In this document: positions 12,300 through 25,900 of the stretch, in pieces
How positions within the stretch are numbered: position 1 is the stretch's first letter
Layout of the letters: the number at the start of each line of letters is the position of its first letter
NCBI GenBank assembly: GCA_002633005.1
Contig: NMRA01000137.1
Span: 620,001 to 684,000, forward strand
DNA: 64,000 nucleotides
From: Phoronis australis
Taxonomy: Eukaryota; Phoronida; Phoronidae
Direction: 5' to 3'
Made by a program: the position numbers and the translations under genes
Notes under the pieces: model-generated
The model's input: the letters and a program-made list of their open reading frames with translations, nothing else
What the model was told of the DNA's origin: nothing
Databases searched by the model: none

Positions 12300-15200
12300 A
12301 TCTCCAACCTTATTTAGTGGCCTCCATTCTAACTCGTATATCAAAAAAACTGAGCTTTGTCAACTAGTAAAAGTATACATTTTCTGAAAGAAAAAAGACC
12401 AAGAAATACAATATACTTTTTTATTGTTATTATTTTTACGTTAAAACCTTTTTTAAATCAAAATTTCATTTTTAAGAAAGGTACATTCATAGCAAATTTT
12501 AAAGGAAAGTTTCACCACTTACCTCAAAAAAGCTGTACCGTAGGAATTTTTGATTAGTCTTCGTTTGGTCTCTATGACAAATCAACTTGCAAAACGTAAG
12601 GTATTTTTGTAAAAAAATGAAGTCGTATTCATCTTTTTAACATTACGCAAAAACTAGGCCTTTATATCAAAAATCGTAACAGCGTTGTTGAGATTGATGA
12701 TTAAATATGAAGTTTTGGCAAGTTTCAGAGATCTCCATCGAGCCGTTTTCGAGAACTAGTGTTCCTAAGTTCAAATAAAGTTGATTTGCAGAAGCTGAGA
12801 AAAAGCCAATTAAACCGGGACAAGTGAAAATCTCAAAGTCTTCATTTAATTATTCCGTGAAAACTTGTTTTCGGTAGACATAACCTATACAATCCTTAAC
12901 TATGTTAGCAATTTTAACGTTCACTCACAATGTCAACTGATTTTGCAGTGCGTAACTAACTTAAAATCTCAAATAGACGTATCTTTCCCAGCCAATTTTT
13001 ACTATTATTTACAACCTACTTTCTAAGTAGGTCACAGTTCATAGCCCGTAAACATCACGTGCTGGGAGACTGATACAAAACCAAGTAAGAAATGGATTAC
13101 AAAAATCAAATCGGTAGTTAAAGTATGTCGTTAGCATGAGATCGAAACATCGAAAATGTCAACTTACTAATTGAATTAAGGAATTGGGGTGAGGATTCAT
13201 CTCTTTTCACAACTTTCTATGCTCATGACCACAGAGGCTTGGCTGAGGCGACTCGTAGCATTCGTTTTCAACGCCAACGGTCGTATGCATGCAGACGCAC
13301 AACTCCATTAGGATCAAAACTTCGTTTTGTCTTTGTTTTCTCCGGCGCCATTCTATCATAAGTACACCTTGTTGGGTCAATGTTATGGCGACTTTTTGAA
13401 TGAAAGGACTGAGGGTATACGAAGCTGTTCTGTACCTGGCAGCAGATTTGATTTCATTGAAAGACCAGCCTTTGATAAGTAGTAAACAAATATCCACGTG
13501 GTTGTGCGGTTCCAAGGTGGTTCTGCTAAATCTTTTTTTCGCTACGCGGTATATATTTTGTATTTGAAGTTCCCCTAGAATGAAGATAAGGTATTTTGCT
13601 AGACACAAGTGAAATTGTAAAAATGGCCAATTTTTGTGAATAAGATTGGAGATATCCTTAAGTTACACAAGTTGGCATAAGGTTCAGACAGCACTCAAAC
13701 CTAGGGACAACTCATTCCTGGAGTAACTTGTTCTAGAATAAGTCTGTGTGTGTCACGGTACATAAGGTTGTCGTAAACTCGAAAATGGCACTTGCAAGCA
13801 TTGCGTGTGTCTTGAATTGCTTGCTCATTTGGCAACAATTCAAGATCTGATGAATGTGATATATATTTAAATGCTTCTGTTAGGAAGTTAATATTGTCAG
13901 TTAAACAGTGACTAGTACCTCTAAATTTCTTCCCAAAGCAGTTTGGTTGATCAGGTCATGGATTAAATGCTTGGCTCAAGAGCAATTATGTGAACCCCCA
14001 TCAGGAATTGAAACTTGGCCTGTGAGGGTCTATTCAAGAAATTACCAATGCTCAAAACTATTTGTTTAATGGCCATTCATGGACGTGGAGTTTTTGTTAT
14101 TCACAGTGCTGGTCCTTAAACATCCCTAAAATGTTCTGTTTTGTACTGTATAGCGTGTCAAATGCCTTTAACTTTCATCAAATTGCAAAATTTACCCCAA
14201 TTTTCTTCGTAATGGATGGAATTACTCCTAATTGACACAAATTAAAATTGTGTAGCAAAATGTGAGCAACTTATGTCCATTTGCATGAAAAATTGCGAGA
14301 TTTATGATAAATTAATTAGTGGCGTGATAGTGAACAAAGCCGAGATTTATTTTCAATCCATCTAATGTGCCTGTGGGACCCATTTCTCTTTCTCCCTATC
14401 GGCCTCATTACTTGCAATGTATTCATAGTGTTACTGTCTTTGTCTTTTCTGCAGAGCTATTTGTTATTCCCCTATTAGTAATTACCAACTGTGATTTATT
14501 CGTTTTATGAATGTGTGAAAGGTCTCTTATGGCATGCACTAGATTACTATACTTTTATAGTCTACTCATATGAATAAAATGAGATTATGAAGCTGTTAGC
14601 CTGCATAAGGGCATACTTAGAATTAAGTCGCTTTCCCATAAGAGGTGATACTTTGCTTTTACTGAAATTTCGGTACGTGTAAATGGTTAACTCCGGTAGT
14701 TAATCTGCAAGCGAAATTTCACTTAAAATTGTAGGATTTAAAAGTGATGCTTCGCTATGCATTGAAACTCGGTGTAGTGGGAACAGTCGTGTGACACTCG
14801 TTAAAACGTGTTCTTTATTATTGTAGCATAGCCAAAGCCTCACAATAGACTCACGTAAATAAATAAAAGAAAGCATATCTGATGAATGTCACTGATCATT
14901 TTCATGAACACTCATAAGTAGCAGGAGAACAATTTTCAGTCAGCCTCGAACCCACTATTCGATATTCGTTTGAGAGTACAAATTGACTGCGTCGTCTGTT
15001 GTCATAGCGATAACTTCGATATCTCTGGTTAGAAAGGTAAGCGAAGTTTCGCCAAAGCTTCGGTAAACCAAAGTTCCTCTAATGGGAAGGTGACCCAAGA
15101 TTCCCAGGTTGCTACCTGAAGCCATGTTTTTGTGGTGGTCACCTGTCATTTCCCACTTAGTGACACTAAGTATGTAAAATAGCGCATATGGATTGATCAA

Positions 15201-17400
15201 TGTTTGGTTTGTGTTGCACACAAATTATTTAATGAACATCAAGGAAAGCCTCAAAGTAATTAAAAATCTTGCGTTTTAGTAGATAAAATGGCAATGATCA
15301 CTTTTAGGGGTATCCCAGATTGGGAGTCTAGTTTGGTGTCCGTTGTTCAGTGGAGAACACTGGTCCTCAATAAGCGACTATTGCTGATAAAATATGAAGT
15401 GGTCAGAAGGAGTGATTTCTTTTTGAAACTTATAAAGTCCCACACAGATGAACTGTATCAGGTCTGTGTTGTTTATGTGTAGTTGGGGATGGTGCCTCAC
15501 TGGCTGTATATTAAAGAAGAAAATAAACGATTCTACATGAACAACAGTTTTCAAAGATGGTGCTGTTACACCAGGTTCTTAAGTGTCTTCTTTGCTTTAA
15601 CTTAAGTGTTGGTTCTACAAGTGTATGGTATCTTGGTGGTTATTATTGTGGTAAAATATCACAAATCTGGGACACAATGGGCCTGACTAGTGAAGATTAT
15701 TTCCTCGTTTCCATGAAAGATATGCGACACCAAAATCGATGTTTTCCATGCTCAAGTCGTTTGCTGTACATACCACCAGACAATGCTTTAAACATTGCGG
15801 GCATTCACAACACTTATGAACTCCTTGGAAAATTAAAAAATCAATTTTAGCCGGCATTTTCTTATGAAGTTGTTGAAATATTAGGTTCTTCTCTCACCAG
15901 GAAGGAAGCAGAGCCCAGGCCAGTCTTTTCACCCTGCTGTCAATCTTTGATCAACCTTGTTTACCTTTGCCACTTGTTGGCAAAATTAGACCCTGCTGAG
16001 TCACCATAGTACTGATGATTTCCTTTCTTGTGATCCTTCAGATAAGGACAAATCCAGGCCTTACAGTTATGCAATTATTTATTTGTTCCATCCTGGCTTC
16101 ATTGCCTCCACTTTGTACTATTTAAAAGTCCCATATCAATCACAGGGTCTTGGATAAGGGGTTGTTTGGAGGAACCATCACTTGTAATTGTTTGTTTGGC
16201 CTGTGATTGAGTATCCTCAGTAGTTGTATATGGTTTGAACAATGAGCATAATTGTTTGTTTGGCCTGGTGTGATGAGATGGTGACAGTTGACAGACAGCC
16301 AAAATGGCCCTGTTGTTTCATTGTGGTGCCACAGACCAAGTCTTATGTAATGCACTTTTGGTCTGAGGGGAAAGCCTTGAGAATTTATGAAAATAGACAA
16401 CCCCTTCAAGCCCAAAGCCGCACAATCTTTGAAGTACATCGTTTATGAACCCTATGTTTTGTTTTTTGATAGGCTGCTTAGCATTCCCAATTACCCTTGA
16501 TAAAACCAAGGTCGGAATGCAGTTTCTTCACTTTATTGCTTCAAGGTTACAATTCTTTGCAACTGGGTTTAAAGTTTTTAATTTCAGCTTGACCAAGTGA
16601 GAGCTGAGTGGGACTTTAAAGTGGTTATAAATCTTGCATTGGTATCAAGGTGACCATTGATTGGTCACACTTGAATTTTTGATGTAGTTGTACGATTTGA
16701 CTGTGGCTAGATTCTGTGATATCTTGTTCTTGTGTTGATTCACATGTACTACAGTCTTGTACTTTTCAAGAGGAAGTTGAAAGTGTTGTTGTGAACTCTG
16801 TCTAACATTGTTGACGTGGCGAAACCACAGAAAAAACACCAAAATTAGCTAAAGTGATTTACTCGGGAATTGTACCACTTTCGGTGAAAACTAAGATTTT
16901 GTCAGCTCTTTTTGAACACCGTATCAGATGCTGGTCATTTTATTTGATGAACACGAGTCTTGGTTGTAGTCACTGTCACATTTTGTGTTCTAAATTCTAC
17001 TTTACGGCTTAGAATAGAAAGTTTGATTGAACCTAACTGCCATCCTGAAAATGCTCAACTGTTCGCTTGTCATCTTAAATTTGTTAGTGTTTTCTAGTTC
17101 CCATATTCAACACCAGATGGTGCCACCAGATGTTGACTGCCAGGTGCCAATGTAATGTTGCCAGCATATCTGAGTAATTGCTCAGCTAGGCCTGTCGGTG
17201 TCTTTCATGCTTCCAAGCCAGTTACTAACAGACTCAATAATTTACTGCAGATTAGATAGGCCAGCTGTGGTTTTCATAAAATCGTGTCTCCTGATTCATA
17301 ACTTGTGGTCTTGTTGCTTTTGTTTTGAGCCTGTGAGTTGTAGGCAACTGGAAACTCAAGGTGTGACCATCAAAACCTGGGAATTTCACATAGAATTGCT
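12300..17400. other. Intronic stretch without a supported gene
   Basis: 12300-13000 is very AT-rich. The longest open frame of the window (13207-13608, minus strand, 133 codons) has no ATG near its start and no recognisable domain. 14660-15080 has TTAACTCCGGTAGTTAAT and related words that recall the 34.5 kb foldback element but do not align well. Confidence 0.55.
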
Positions 17401-17409
17401 GACAATAGC

Positions 17410-17502
17410 CACTTACAGGGGTCTCTCATTTTGAGAACCCGTTTTCTCTACTGAATAGCGGGCATGAAACTGATTCTCAAAATGGTGGACCCCTTAAGTG
17501 AC
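17410..17502. mobile_element. Short TIR element, copy 1 (about 92 bp)
   Basis: Left end CACTTACAGGGGTCTCTCAT followed by TTTGAGAAC. The reverse complement of the right end reads CACTTAAGGGGTCCACCATT followed by TTGAGAATC. The middle has TTTTCTCTACTGAATAGCGG. It is close in sequence and length to 21110-21202. Confidence 0.7.
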
Positions 17503-18787
17503 TATGTCTGTTATGCCTACATTCAGGTAAATCACATGGGTCCCTAGCACACGAAAGCAAGAATGTTGATGATCTGCTTTTTGCTCGTAATCTAGTCAGA
17601 TGTCATGGGTCTAAGTGAGGTGCTTTTATTCACCTTCTAGTGGATATCAAGCTGCTTCCACCTGGCGAAATCTTTTGATTTTCACAAATTACTCTGTTAC
17701 CCTTTAAAATTGACCTCCAGTTGTACCTTACAGTAAGTTAGAGGTGATTTGTAATGAAGGTGCACTTTGTTATTAGGAGGGTTGCCTCTGGCATTTACTT
17801 GTGAATGACCTCAGTGAATACAACTTTAGCTAAGTTATGCTATTTACTATCGAAATTTTCTCATTTTCAAGGTCTTATTACATTGCTGTAAGTGCCCAGG
17901 AGCTTTCAAAATTGTGATGGTAGATATTATACACAGGGATTTCCTGACCCGGTTTGAACCTGCGCCCCTTGGGCGCACCTGGTGGTAAAAAATGTGCGTT
18001 TTTTCAAAAAGTTGTGCCCAGCAGACTTAGTGTAATTAAAGTGATAACATATGAAACAAAAATCCCAAGGGCATTGGCAACAAGAAGAGAGTCGTGTTTT
18101 ACCTCACTGGCTGCAAGTTGACCAGAATCTTGCAGTTTTGGAAGAGTGTTGCGTTTTAAAAGATGTGCCCAGGGCGCGCACTGCTGCAATGTACTTGCAC
18201 TTTTTAGTTTTGTTAATGCACTAATGACACTAAGGCGCAGTCCAGGAATATCCCTGCACACAAAACATGAACATTTTAATGCATCAAATGGTGAGATTTC
18301 GCCGTGTCCAATTGAACGTTTTTTTTAGATTTAGATGCTATTTATACCGTTGTTATCAGTGTTCATTTCTTTGAAATGCCAAGTGGAAGTTTTTTAATAC
18401 CCCTCATCTATCCATTTCCATTCTACAATGGATGGTATCAGTAAGATATGATGGATAGGAAGACCTTGTGGCATTTGTAGAGTCCCCTTGACATTAAGAT
18501 ATAATATACACAATAATGTCTATCAGTGATAAAAAACGCTATTTCCGATTGTGATTCCCAAATGCATTGTCACTTCACATAATGTATTAAGCAGCAGATG
18601 TCTTGTTTTTTCTCTTGACTTTGCGGATGATAAAGTGATGGAATGTTGTGTCTCTGTTTCCAGTTCTTGGGGATATTTGGACTCAAAGACGCCAACAAAA
18701 ATCGAATTAAAGTGACGCAGCACCCTAGAAAAAAACCTAAATGCGCCAACTTGGCAACGTCTTACCTCTGAAATGTTGGAATTCTTA

Positions 18788-19035
18788 TGAAACTTTCACA
18801 GGTGCTATGCTTTATGTTATGTTCTCCAAAATTCTGTTAGGAACTGTTTTTAAACTGTTCCACTTTTGCATGAAGGGCTATCAAAAATTGTACCCTAAAT
18901 GATTTCCATGAGAAATACTCATATGTTGCATAAAATGAAAAAAAGATATTTTAGAATATTCTAACAGGGCTTGTGAGATTTCTTCCGAGAAGATTTACAC
19001 AAAATTTGGTCATATTCTTCATACTGTGTTTGCTA
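18788..19035 (+). repeat. Dispersed repeat, copy 2
   Basis: Same block order as 341-571 and in the same orientation. Divergence is substantial, so both are old insertions. Confidence 0.6.
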
Positions 19036-20764
19036 TCATTGTACCTTCCTATTTCCTAAACTTTACTTAAAAGCCATGGTCACTTACCCAATTACTGGCA
19101 TATTGATGAAAAATAATAAGTCTAATCTTATAGCCCTATTTTCAGAAAATGTAGACTTTTAGGGAGATATAATCTATAAAAGAGCTGATTCAATTTTCTT
19201 TTTTAGCCAGCTAAACGGAGCTAAGTGCAGCGCTAAAAGCTGAACCCTATGATTTGGTCAGCGTAGATGCCTTAACTAGATTTGTTGTGTATATTGTATT
19301 TGCGTAATATGATTGCTGTATATTGCAGAAGGTTTTTTAGTCCTTTTTTCTTCCCCAGCTGCATATGAGTGGTATTAAAACTTGTCTATTTGTCACATGC
19401 TGTGTGAACAACCATGACTTATGGATGTGTTAAAAGACCCCAGGACCCAGGGTCTTTCTTACCAATGTTCAAAGGACGATAGCTATGGGGGGGTGTTGGT
19501 TGGTATAAAGGGTTAGATTCATTCCTGTATTGTCATTTACAGTGAGAGTCAATTTCGTAGTAAACATAGATTTGGCTGAAAATGGCATAAATGCTTCGTT
19601 TTGGTGTGAACGGTTAACTTCGGTGTCATTGGAATTATCGGCAGACGTGTGTTCTGGCATTTATTTGAAATTGTTTTTTAACTGTTCACAGTTCTAGCAC
19701 AATAACATTTGTCATTCATTTGTCATCAGACCATAGATACAATTATTTAATATTAAGAAACAATATTTTTTCAGAGCGCCATCTTGCGGTCACTTGTTTG
19801 ACTTACATATCAAACTGTGATGTCGTCGGTGTCCCTAACTGTCTAAGCCGAACTGAAAAATTTAACTAGGTTTGCAGGTTACATCATCACTCCTTTGGTA
19901 TGAAAAGGTCTTATGGCACCAAAAGAACATAAAAGTCATGAATATTTTGTAACTGACTCTATTAATTCTTTGTGGACTTCCTTTGATGTTTAGTTCGCAG
20001 TTAATGAGTAATTGTGGTGAAAATTAACCCTGTCAGCAGTGCGATAATTTTACCCAATGTTACCCTGTTTGTGAACTGTCAAAATACCCCAACGCTGTTG
20101 CATTGCCAAAATATTGATGTTTACTTTTTCCCTTCATTTCAATGGCTGCCCTGTAATAGTATTGTCGAGGCAAGAAAGTACGAAGACAAATTCAACTTGA
20201 CATGTCAGGTCTACTGATGCTTTATAGGCTAAGTCATTCAATTTTATAGTTTCGCCTCTATTAATAAAATCAAGCCTGTGGCTCTAGTTTATTTCCATTA
20301 AGTTACATGTGAATAGCCTCACAAAGAGTAGGCTTTCACCCTGGCTGATATTTCATATGACTTTTCCACCACAAATTGCTCCAGGGGAATGTTTAACAAT
20401 CATCAGTTTTTCCATGTACATTCCCTCGCTGGCATTGTATTCATTTGTGAGATTAAAACATAACAACTGTTGTTTGTTTATGCTTTTCGCTTTCATATGC
20501 CTGTCAATAACTCATTTTCGAAATGTGTCCAGTTTAGCCAAATGTAGAAATTGTGTTGCCTTTCTCATGGGATCTTTGGGGATAACATAGAGTCATATTT
20601 TTGTTTACTAGGCTTCTTTTACTGATTAGTGCATTATTATAAGGCAGTCTTCCTACATGCTTCAATTTTAACAATCTTTATACAGTCAGATATATTCCCT
20701 TTCTGAGTAATTATTCTACCAGTGCAAACTTGGTGCACAACTGTTTTGACTGTTAAATCCCATA

Positions 20765-20860
20765 CAGAAATAATTTCACACAAAAATAATTACTAAAATT
20801 GAACCCATTTTCCAACTTTTAAAGGTTTCTAAAATGGTTTTGATTTAGCATTTGTCTCTG
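20765..20860 (+). mobile_element. Family A MITE fragment, left half
   Basis: TTTCACACAAAAATAATTAC followed by TAAAATTGAACCCATTTTCC matches the left 60-90 bp of the family. The characteristic right end is not found, so the copy is truncated or badly decayed. Confidence 0.45.
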
Positions 20861-21109
20861 GAGGAATAATACATGTTTTCAAGGGAAATAAGCAGTTTTA
20901 GGTTTCCAGTGTTTGTACATGGCAGAGTTAGGGGCCTTGGGCCACTTGTCTTGCACCGTCTCGCACTTGATGTCTCTTAGTCTCAAGTTGATGAATTTAT
21001 TTAGGATGCACAATTTACAACTTAAACTAAAATTCAACATTGGCGGGGAAGTAAGTTATATGTACAACTTGTGAACTGACGGCACCACCTTTGTTTCTGT
21101 TTGGTAAAA

Positions 21110-21202
21110 GTCCCTTACAGGGGTCCTACAGTTTGGGGGACCAGTTTTCTCCACTGAACAATGAACATCAAACTGGTTCTCATGTTAAATCCCTGTAAGT
21201 CA
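21110..21202. mobile_element. Short TIR element, copy 2 (about 92 bp)
   Basis: Left end CCCTTACAGGGGTCCTACAG; right end in reverse ACTTACAGGGATTTAACATG. The core CAGTTTTCTCCACTGAACAA matches the core of 17410-17502. Two copies with the same ends and core support a real family. Confidence 0.7.
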
Positions 21203-21580
21203 TGGTGACAGCTGTCTTTTCTTCCGGTCATGTAATGATTTTAGGGGGGAGGGGTTGCTATCTCATATTCAAAAGCCAGATCAGTGCTTTTCTCTAGCAA
21301 CAAGTCCATACCTCAGACGGTATCAAATGAAAAATTTAAACCTTATATATATACCATTAAGCTTGTGTGTCCTGAGACATAACCTTCTCACCCCACCTGT
21401 GATGATATCATGTTACTGGTTTGTGCCATTAGCCTGCTAAGACAATACTTGAGAGAATAAAAAACACCGGGTTAGCGACAGGTCCTTATTACCTGCCCTA
21501 TGGGAGTACCCCCAGAGTGTGCTTGGTCCACTATCTTACTGCAGATGTCATGCTTCATAACCCATTAGTTCTACAGTATT

Positions 21581-21634
21581 GTCACCATCATCTTCACCAT
21601 CACCATCATCATCATTGTCATCATCATCATCGTC
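21581..21634 (+). repeat. CAT/CAC trinucleotide microsatellite
   Basis: Imperfect run of CAT units with CAC, CTT and TGT interruptions across about 54 bp. Confidence 0.95.
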
Positions 21635-22327
21635 ACTGTTCCTGTCAATAATAACTCACCTCCCCTGTGATTCATGAGTTTCATTAGGAAATTGGTCTTT
21701 TTAATTACTGGAATGAAGATGGTAGATTTGTGTCCTTGGGTGAGATTATGTATTGATTTATGGTGGTGTCCCTCTTCCTCTCTGTTCTGATGTCAAATGG
21801 TTGATTTCGCCGTCAGGCGTCATCGTTTGATCCATTGATTTTCTTCTACATTTATTCACGGCATACGGCTGTTGCTCTTGGAGGTGAGATGATGGTATGG
21901 TGATTTTGTGCTTGGTTATTTTGTGCTTGGTTATAAAAAAGTTTCTTATAATACTTTTGTACAAAAGCACTCATTGTCTATGAAGAATTGGTTGAGACCT
22001 TGATTATTTTGTATTGTTTGTATAGCTAAAGGCCGAGTTGTATGAAACTTTTCCACTGGAATTCCACGACATCAAGTGGATTTCTTTTACAATTGCTACG
22101 CTGTGTTTTAAAATCACTCATGTAGGACACATTATGAAGGCGGAGTACCAAACTTAAAGCCTGGTCATGTTCATGTTTCATTGTATACCATGGCTGATGT
22201 CAGGTAATAGTATTTTGAAAAAAATTGGAAATTCATAGCAATTTTGGAAACCCTTGGGTATATTTCTGTCTAAAGTTGGTTATATTTTACTGTATGTCTT
22301 TGACATTGAAAAATGGAGTTTGTCTGC

Positions 22328-22588
22328 AGTAGTTCTTCACCTATGTAGCACGTGTTATGGCAGACGATGCCAATTTTATTTTGTCAAAATTATCCAAAAA
22401 AGTAGGATTAAGGCGTTTTAGTCCAATAGTAATTTGGTTTGTACTTTGTAGATGTCGAAAACAATATTTGGTAAAGGTCTCATTATTTTCAACCAGCTAT
22501 TCATAAGTAGCTTTTGAAAATGAAAAAAATGACAATTCTGGCAGTTTGTTTTGTGTGCAATATGTTGAGAGTTTCGATACTGTAAAAT
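22328..22588 (-). mobile_element. Family A MITE copy, inverted
   Basis: Reads in reverse: TTATGGCAGACGATGCCAAT and TTTTGTCAAAAT on the left, GAAAAAAATGACAATTCTGG near the right, ending GATACTGTAAAAT. Two-thirds of a 126-codon open frame on the minus strand (22497-22877) lies outside the element, and I regard that frame as chance. Confidence 0.65.
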
Positions 22589-22999
22589 TGTTTTTAATCA
22601 AATTTTTATAGAAATTCTTAGTTTTTTTAGTTGAGAATGTGTAAAATCTGCTTGCGTTTGATGTGGGCTCCATTCCTCTAAAATTCAAAACTGATGCATT
22701 ATTCGTTATGATTTGGTACTCTTGAAAATGCCATGTTGCAGGAGTTTCACATGTGGTTAACCAACTGTAGCCACTGAGCTTCATATCTGGGCTTCCAGTG
22801 GCAGTCTGAGTACTCCCCTGCTTGTTAATAGGACTGTTTACCATTTGCTTTTGTGGTTGTTGGTGTGGTGCCAACATGTTGTCACCATGTATCTGTCCAC
22901 TCTTGCTTTGGGCTGGTCTCTAAAACTGAGATGGTAGACATTGAAAGAGCAGGATAATCTGCTGGTGTTGTTGATGTAAGTGTGCAAACTCCATCCAGA

Positions 23000-25900
23000 C
23001 TTGTGGTTTAACCATTTGATAACTGGGTAGTGAAGTCTTCAGCCAGATAAGTGACATGACTGAAGACCACGTACCAAATCATGTGAGTTAAAGTCTAGTG
23101 TTGCGGGAGTATACTCGAGACTTTACAAACCTCACCTAGCAAAATGGCCGCCACTAAGGTGATGGCACGGTGAGGTTGGAGTGTTGAATTATCCGATAAA
23201 ATTCACAAATTATGGGATAGAATTTACTGTTTCTATTCCACATGCGGAGATTTTCACGCCACAACTGCATGGTTTACATTGCTCACCTAGAGTTATTGCT
23301 ATGTGAATGTCTGTTGTTAAGTATGTGGTTTTTCTCCTGTTTTGTGCACAATATGTTCGGAATAGGAATTTTGTCTAGATGAAGATGATTCTAATTAATT
23401 AACAGCACACGGCTGTTTTTAGAAAAATACTTGATCAAATTTAACTCTCTAGCCCCTCTTTATTGTTTTTCTGATAAGTTTGATTGGTTATAAATGTATT
23501 CTGTTGTTTTTTCCAGAAATTTTGAACTTAGTTGATGCTACCCCATGCAGCGCCATCTTTGAAAACCCTGGTTTTGGTTTCTCTTTTGAGGTAGAAGCCT
23601 TTGTTTCCATTGACGAAAAACATGAACTGAATGGATTTCAGTGATTGATTTAAGGCGAAGATTGATTTTCACAACTCTAACTCTTCCAGTTTGAAGTTGC
23701 AATTTCGAATTGACCTAATTAACAACTGCATACAACTTAAAATTTGTTTGTGAACCCGTTGCTGCTGTGTCCTAGTTATGCTGTTGCGGTTTTCAGAGGA
23801 AATAACAGAAATTTGCGCTTTCCGTCTCGTCTCTTTGTTTTTTGTGATTGTTTATCGCAACATAGCCAGACACCTCCGATTTTCTAAGTGAACCTGCCTC
23901 GGGTTATGCGGGCTTATCTAAGAGTGTGTCATCTGTGTGCTTATTGCTGGCTGGCTTGGCATTACCTTATCAGGGGCATGCTCTTGTAGCCAGGGTTTGC
24001 GACAACCGGTCCCCATATGCGATGTTAAATTCAGAAATCTGCATCGATGTGTCATTATTATATCCTATTGGGACAGACAGTCTCACTGAGTAAACAAAAC
24101 TTTGGAAACAGTGGGATCAACTGGTCTATTAAAGTTGAGCGATTTGATATTTTCATGTCCTTGTTTGTGTTAAAGATTATTTTACGATTGCCAACTTGTT
24201 TTGGAAATATTGTGCTATTTGACTGGGCGAGAATAACATTTATGTGTTTAGGAATTAAACTTTTTTCTTTTGTTTAAAGGAAGCCTGTATGTTTTTTCAC
24301 ATGTATAGCATACTTGAGATATTTGTATGAAGTTAAATTTTAAATTCAAATACACGTGATAGCTTTACCTAGTTTATACATACCTGTTATGTTTTGTGGC
24401 CTGTAAACATAAAATAGCAGGGTACACTGTTAGTACGTGTATGTTTGGCTGGAGTATGTAAACGAAAAAAATTCCAGAGATATTTACAGGTCTGAATAAA
24501 CACCCAGTTTTTATCTATATCAACACCTGAGATAATGTAAATAGTAGTTGGAAGTCAAAATGGATTTTAATCCCATGTAATTAAAGTGGCAGACTTTGTA
24601 GGCTACTTCTGATAATGCCCCCTGCTGCACCGGATGATTGAGGGCTGCTCTGAGCTGTCAAACTCTTTTTTTCTCGGAGTGTTCTATTTGGGAGGGAGCT
24701 AAGGTGTAAATAAATATTTCTTCAGTGTTCATCCGTGTTTGGACTGTTACTGCCTGCATACCCCTGCCTAGGTCGTGCTTTCTGGCGCCACGGCGGATGT
24801 TCTGTCCGGCTGCACTTTCCCAGTTGCACTGTCCAGCATCCGCCTCTGCCTTGTGTATGTAGAAAGCTAGCTTTTCCCTGAAACCGACACTTGGAATTAA
24901 GGACTGTATTTATTCAAGGGTTGTCGAAGTGTAAAATGCTGAAATCTTGATCTGATAGGTAACATATAGTGGACAGTACTAATTACAGTGGACATCAACA
25001 ATTTTTTTACTGGAGGCTCTTATTTACGTTGCTCATCATTAAATCTTCGTGATATACTTACATGTCATTTTGGAATCCATAATATCTTGAAGTGGTGGTC
25101 ATAATTTTTTTTTCGGAGCATCAGTACCTTCATCCAAATGGTAATTAAATAAAGAAGAGTGTCTGTAAAGCAATTACTTACCATTCTTTTTGAAATATTG
25201 ACAACATAGAGATTAAAATCTGCACGAATGCTGTTAGTCTGCTCAAGAATAAAGAAATTAGGTCAGTGATCGTCACACTGCTGGACATAATTTCTGACCT
25301 AGAATCTCTGCTTGAACAAATTGTTTTCACGAAATTGAATGTAAGTGTATGCAGAACTGATCGAAGGATTTTAGCATTACTGATCTGAATAAAAATGTCC
25401 TGCGGGCAAGACAGGGGTCATTGTTCTTTCATGGTCAATATCAGATACATCATTAATTTCGGGTTACAGCGTTCTAAGCCATTAACCTCTTAGCATATGG
25501 CTGTGCATGCTTTATTGTGATGATAACTGCGTGTAAAATTGTCCCGTAATTTTATTATGATTGTTGTCAATTGGTTTTTGCAACGTGATCTCAACTTGAA
25601 AATTATCATTGTTTTGTGATTGCTCACAACAGTGCTTTACAACAGCAAGCTGGATGTAGGCCTTTGTTGTTTGGAAGGCTTTTATTGTCGTGTGACATGT
25701 GATTTGATTACGTAAATGTTGATCTTTGTCAGCAACCAAAAAATAATTGATTGACTTCCTTGGTTTTTTGTCATTCAAAATTGAACATGTAATATTTGAA
25801 ACAATTTTAGACTAGAAAAAAATTCACTATTTCATTCCATGTTGATTTTATTAGTCAAATAGCCAATCACTTACTATTATGCGTTAAAACTGGACGTCCA

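Noticed and set aside
13207-13608. 133-codon open frame on the minus strand, the longest in the window
   Set aside because: No ATG near the start, no domain, and by rough estimate one frame of this length is expected by chance in 64 kb of such DNA.
17940-18185. TGTGCCCAG / TGCGTTTT words repeated around 18.0 and 18.16 kb with a B-box-like GGTTCAAACC in reverse
   Set aside because: Matches are short and the tRNA-like arrangement is incomplete; boundaries cannot be set.
22497-22877. 126-codon open frame on the minus strand
   Set aside because: It runs into a family A element and has the composition of translated non-coding DNA.
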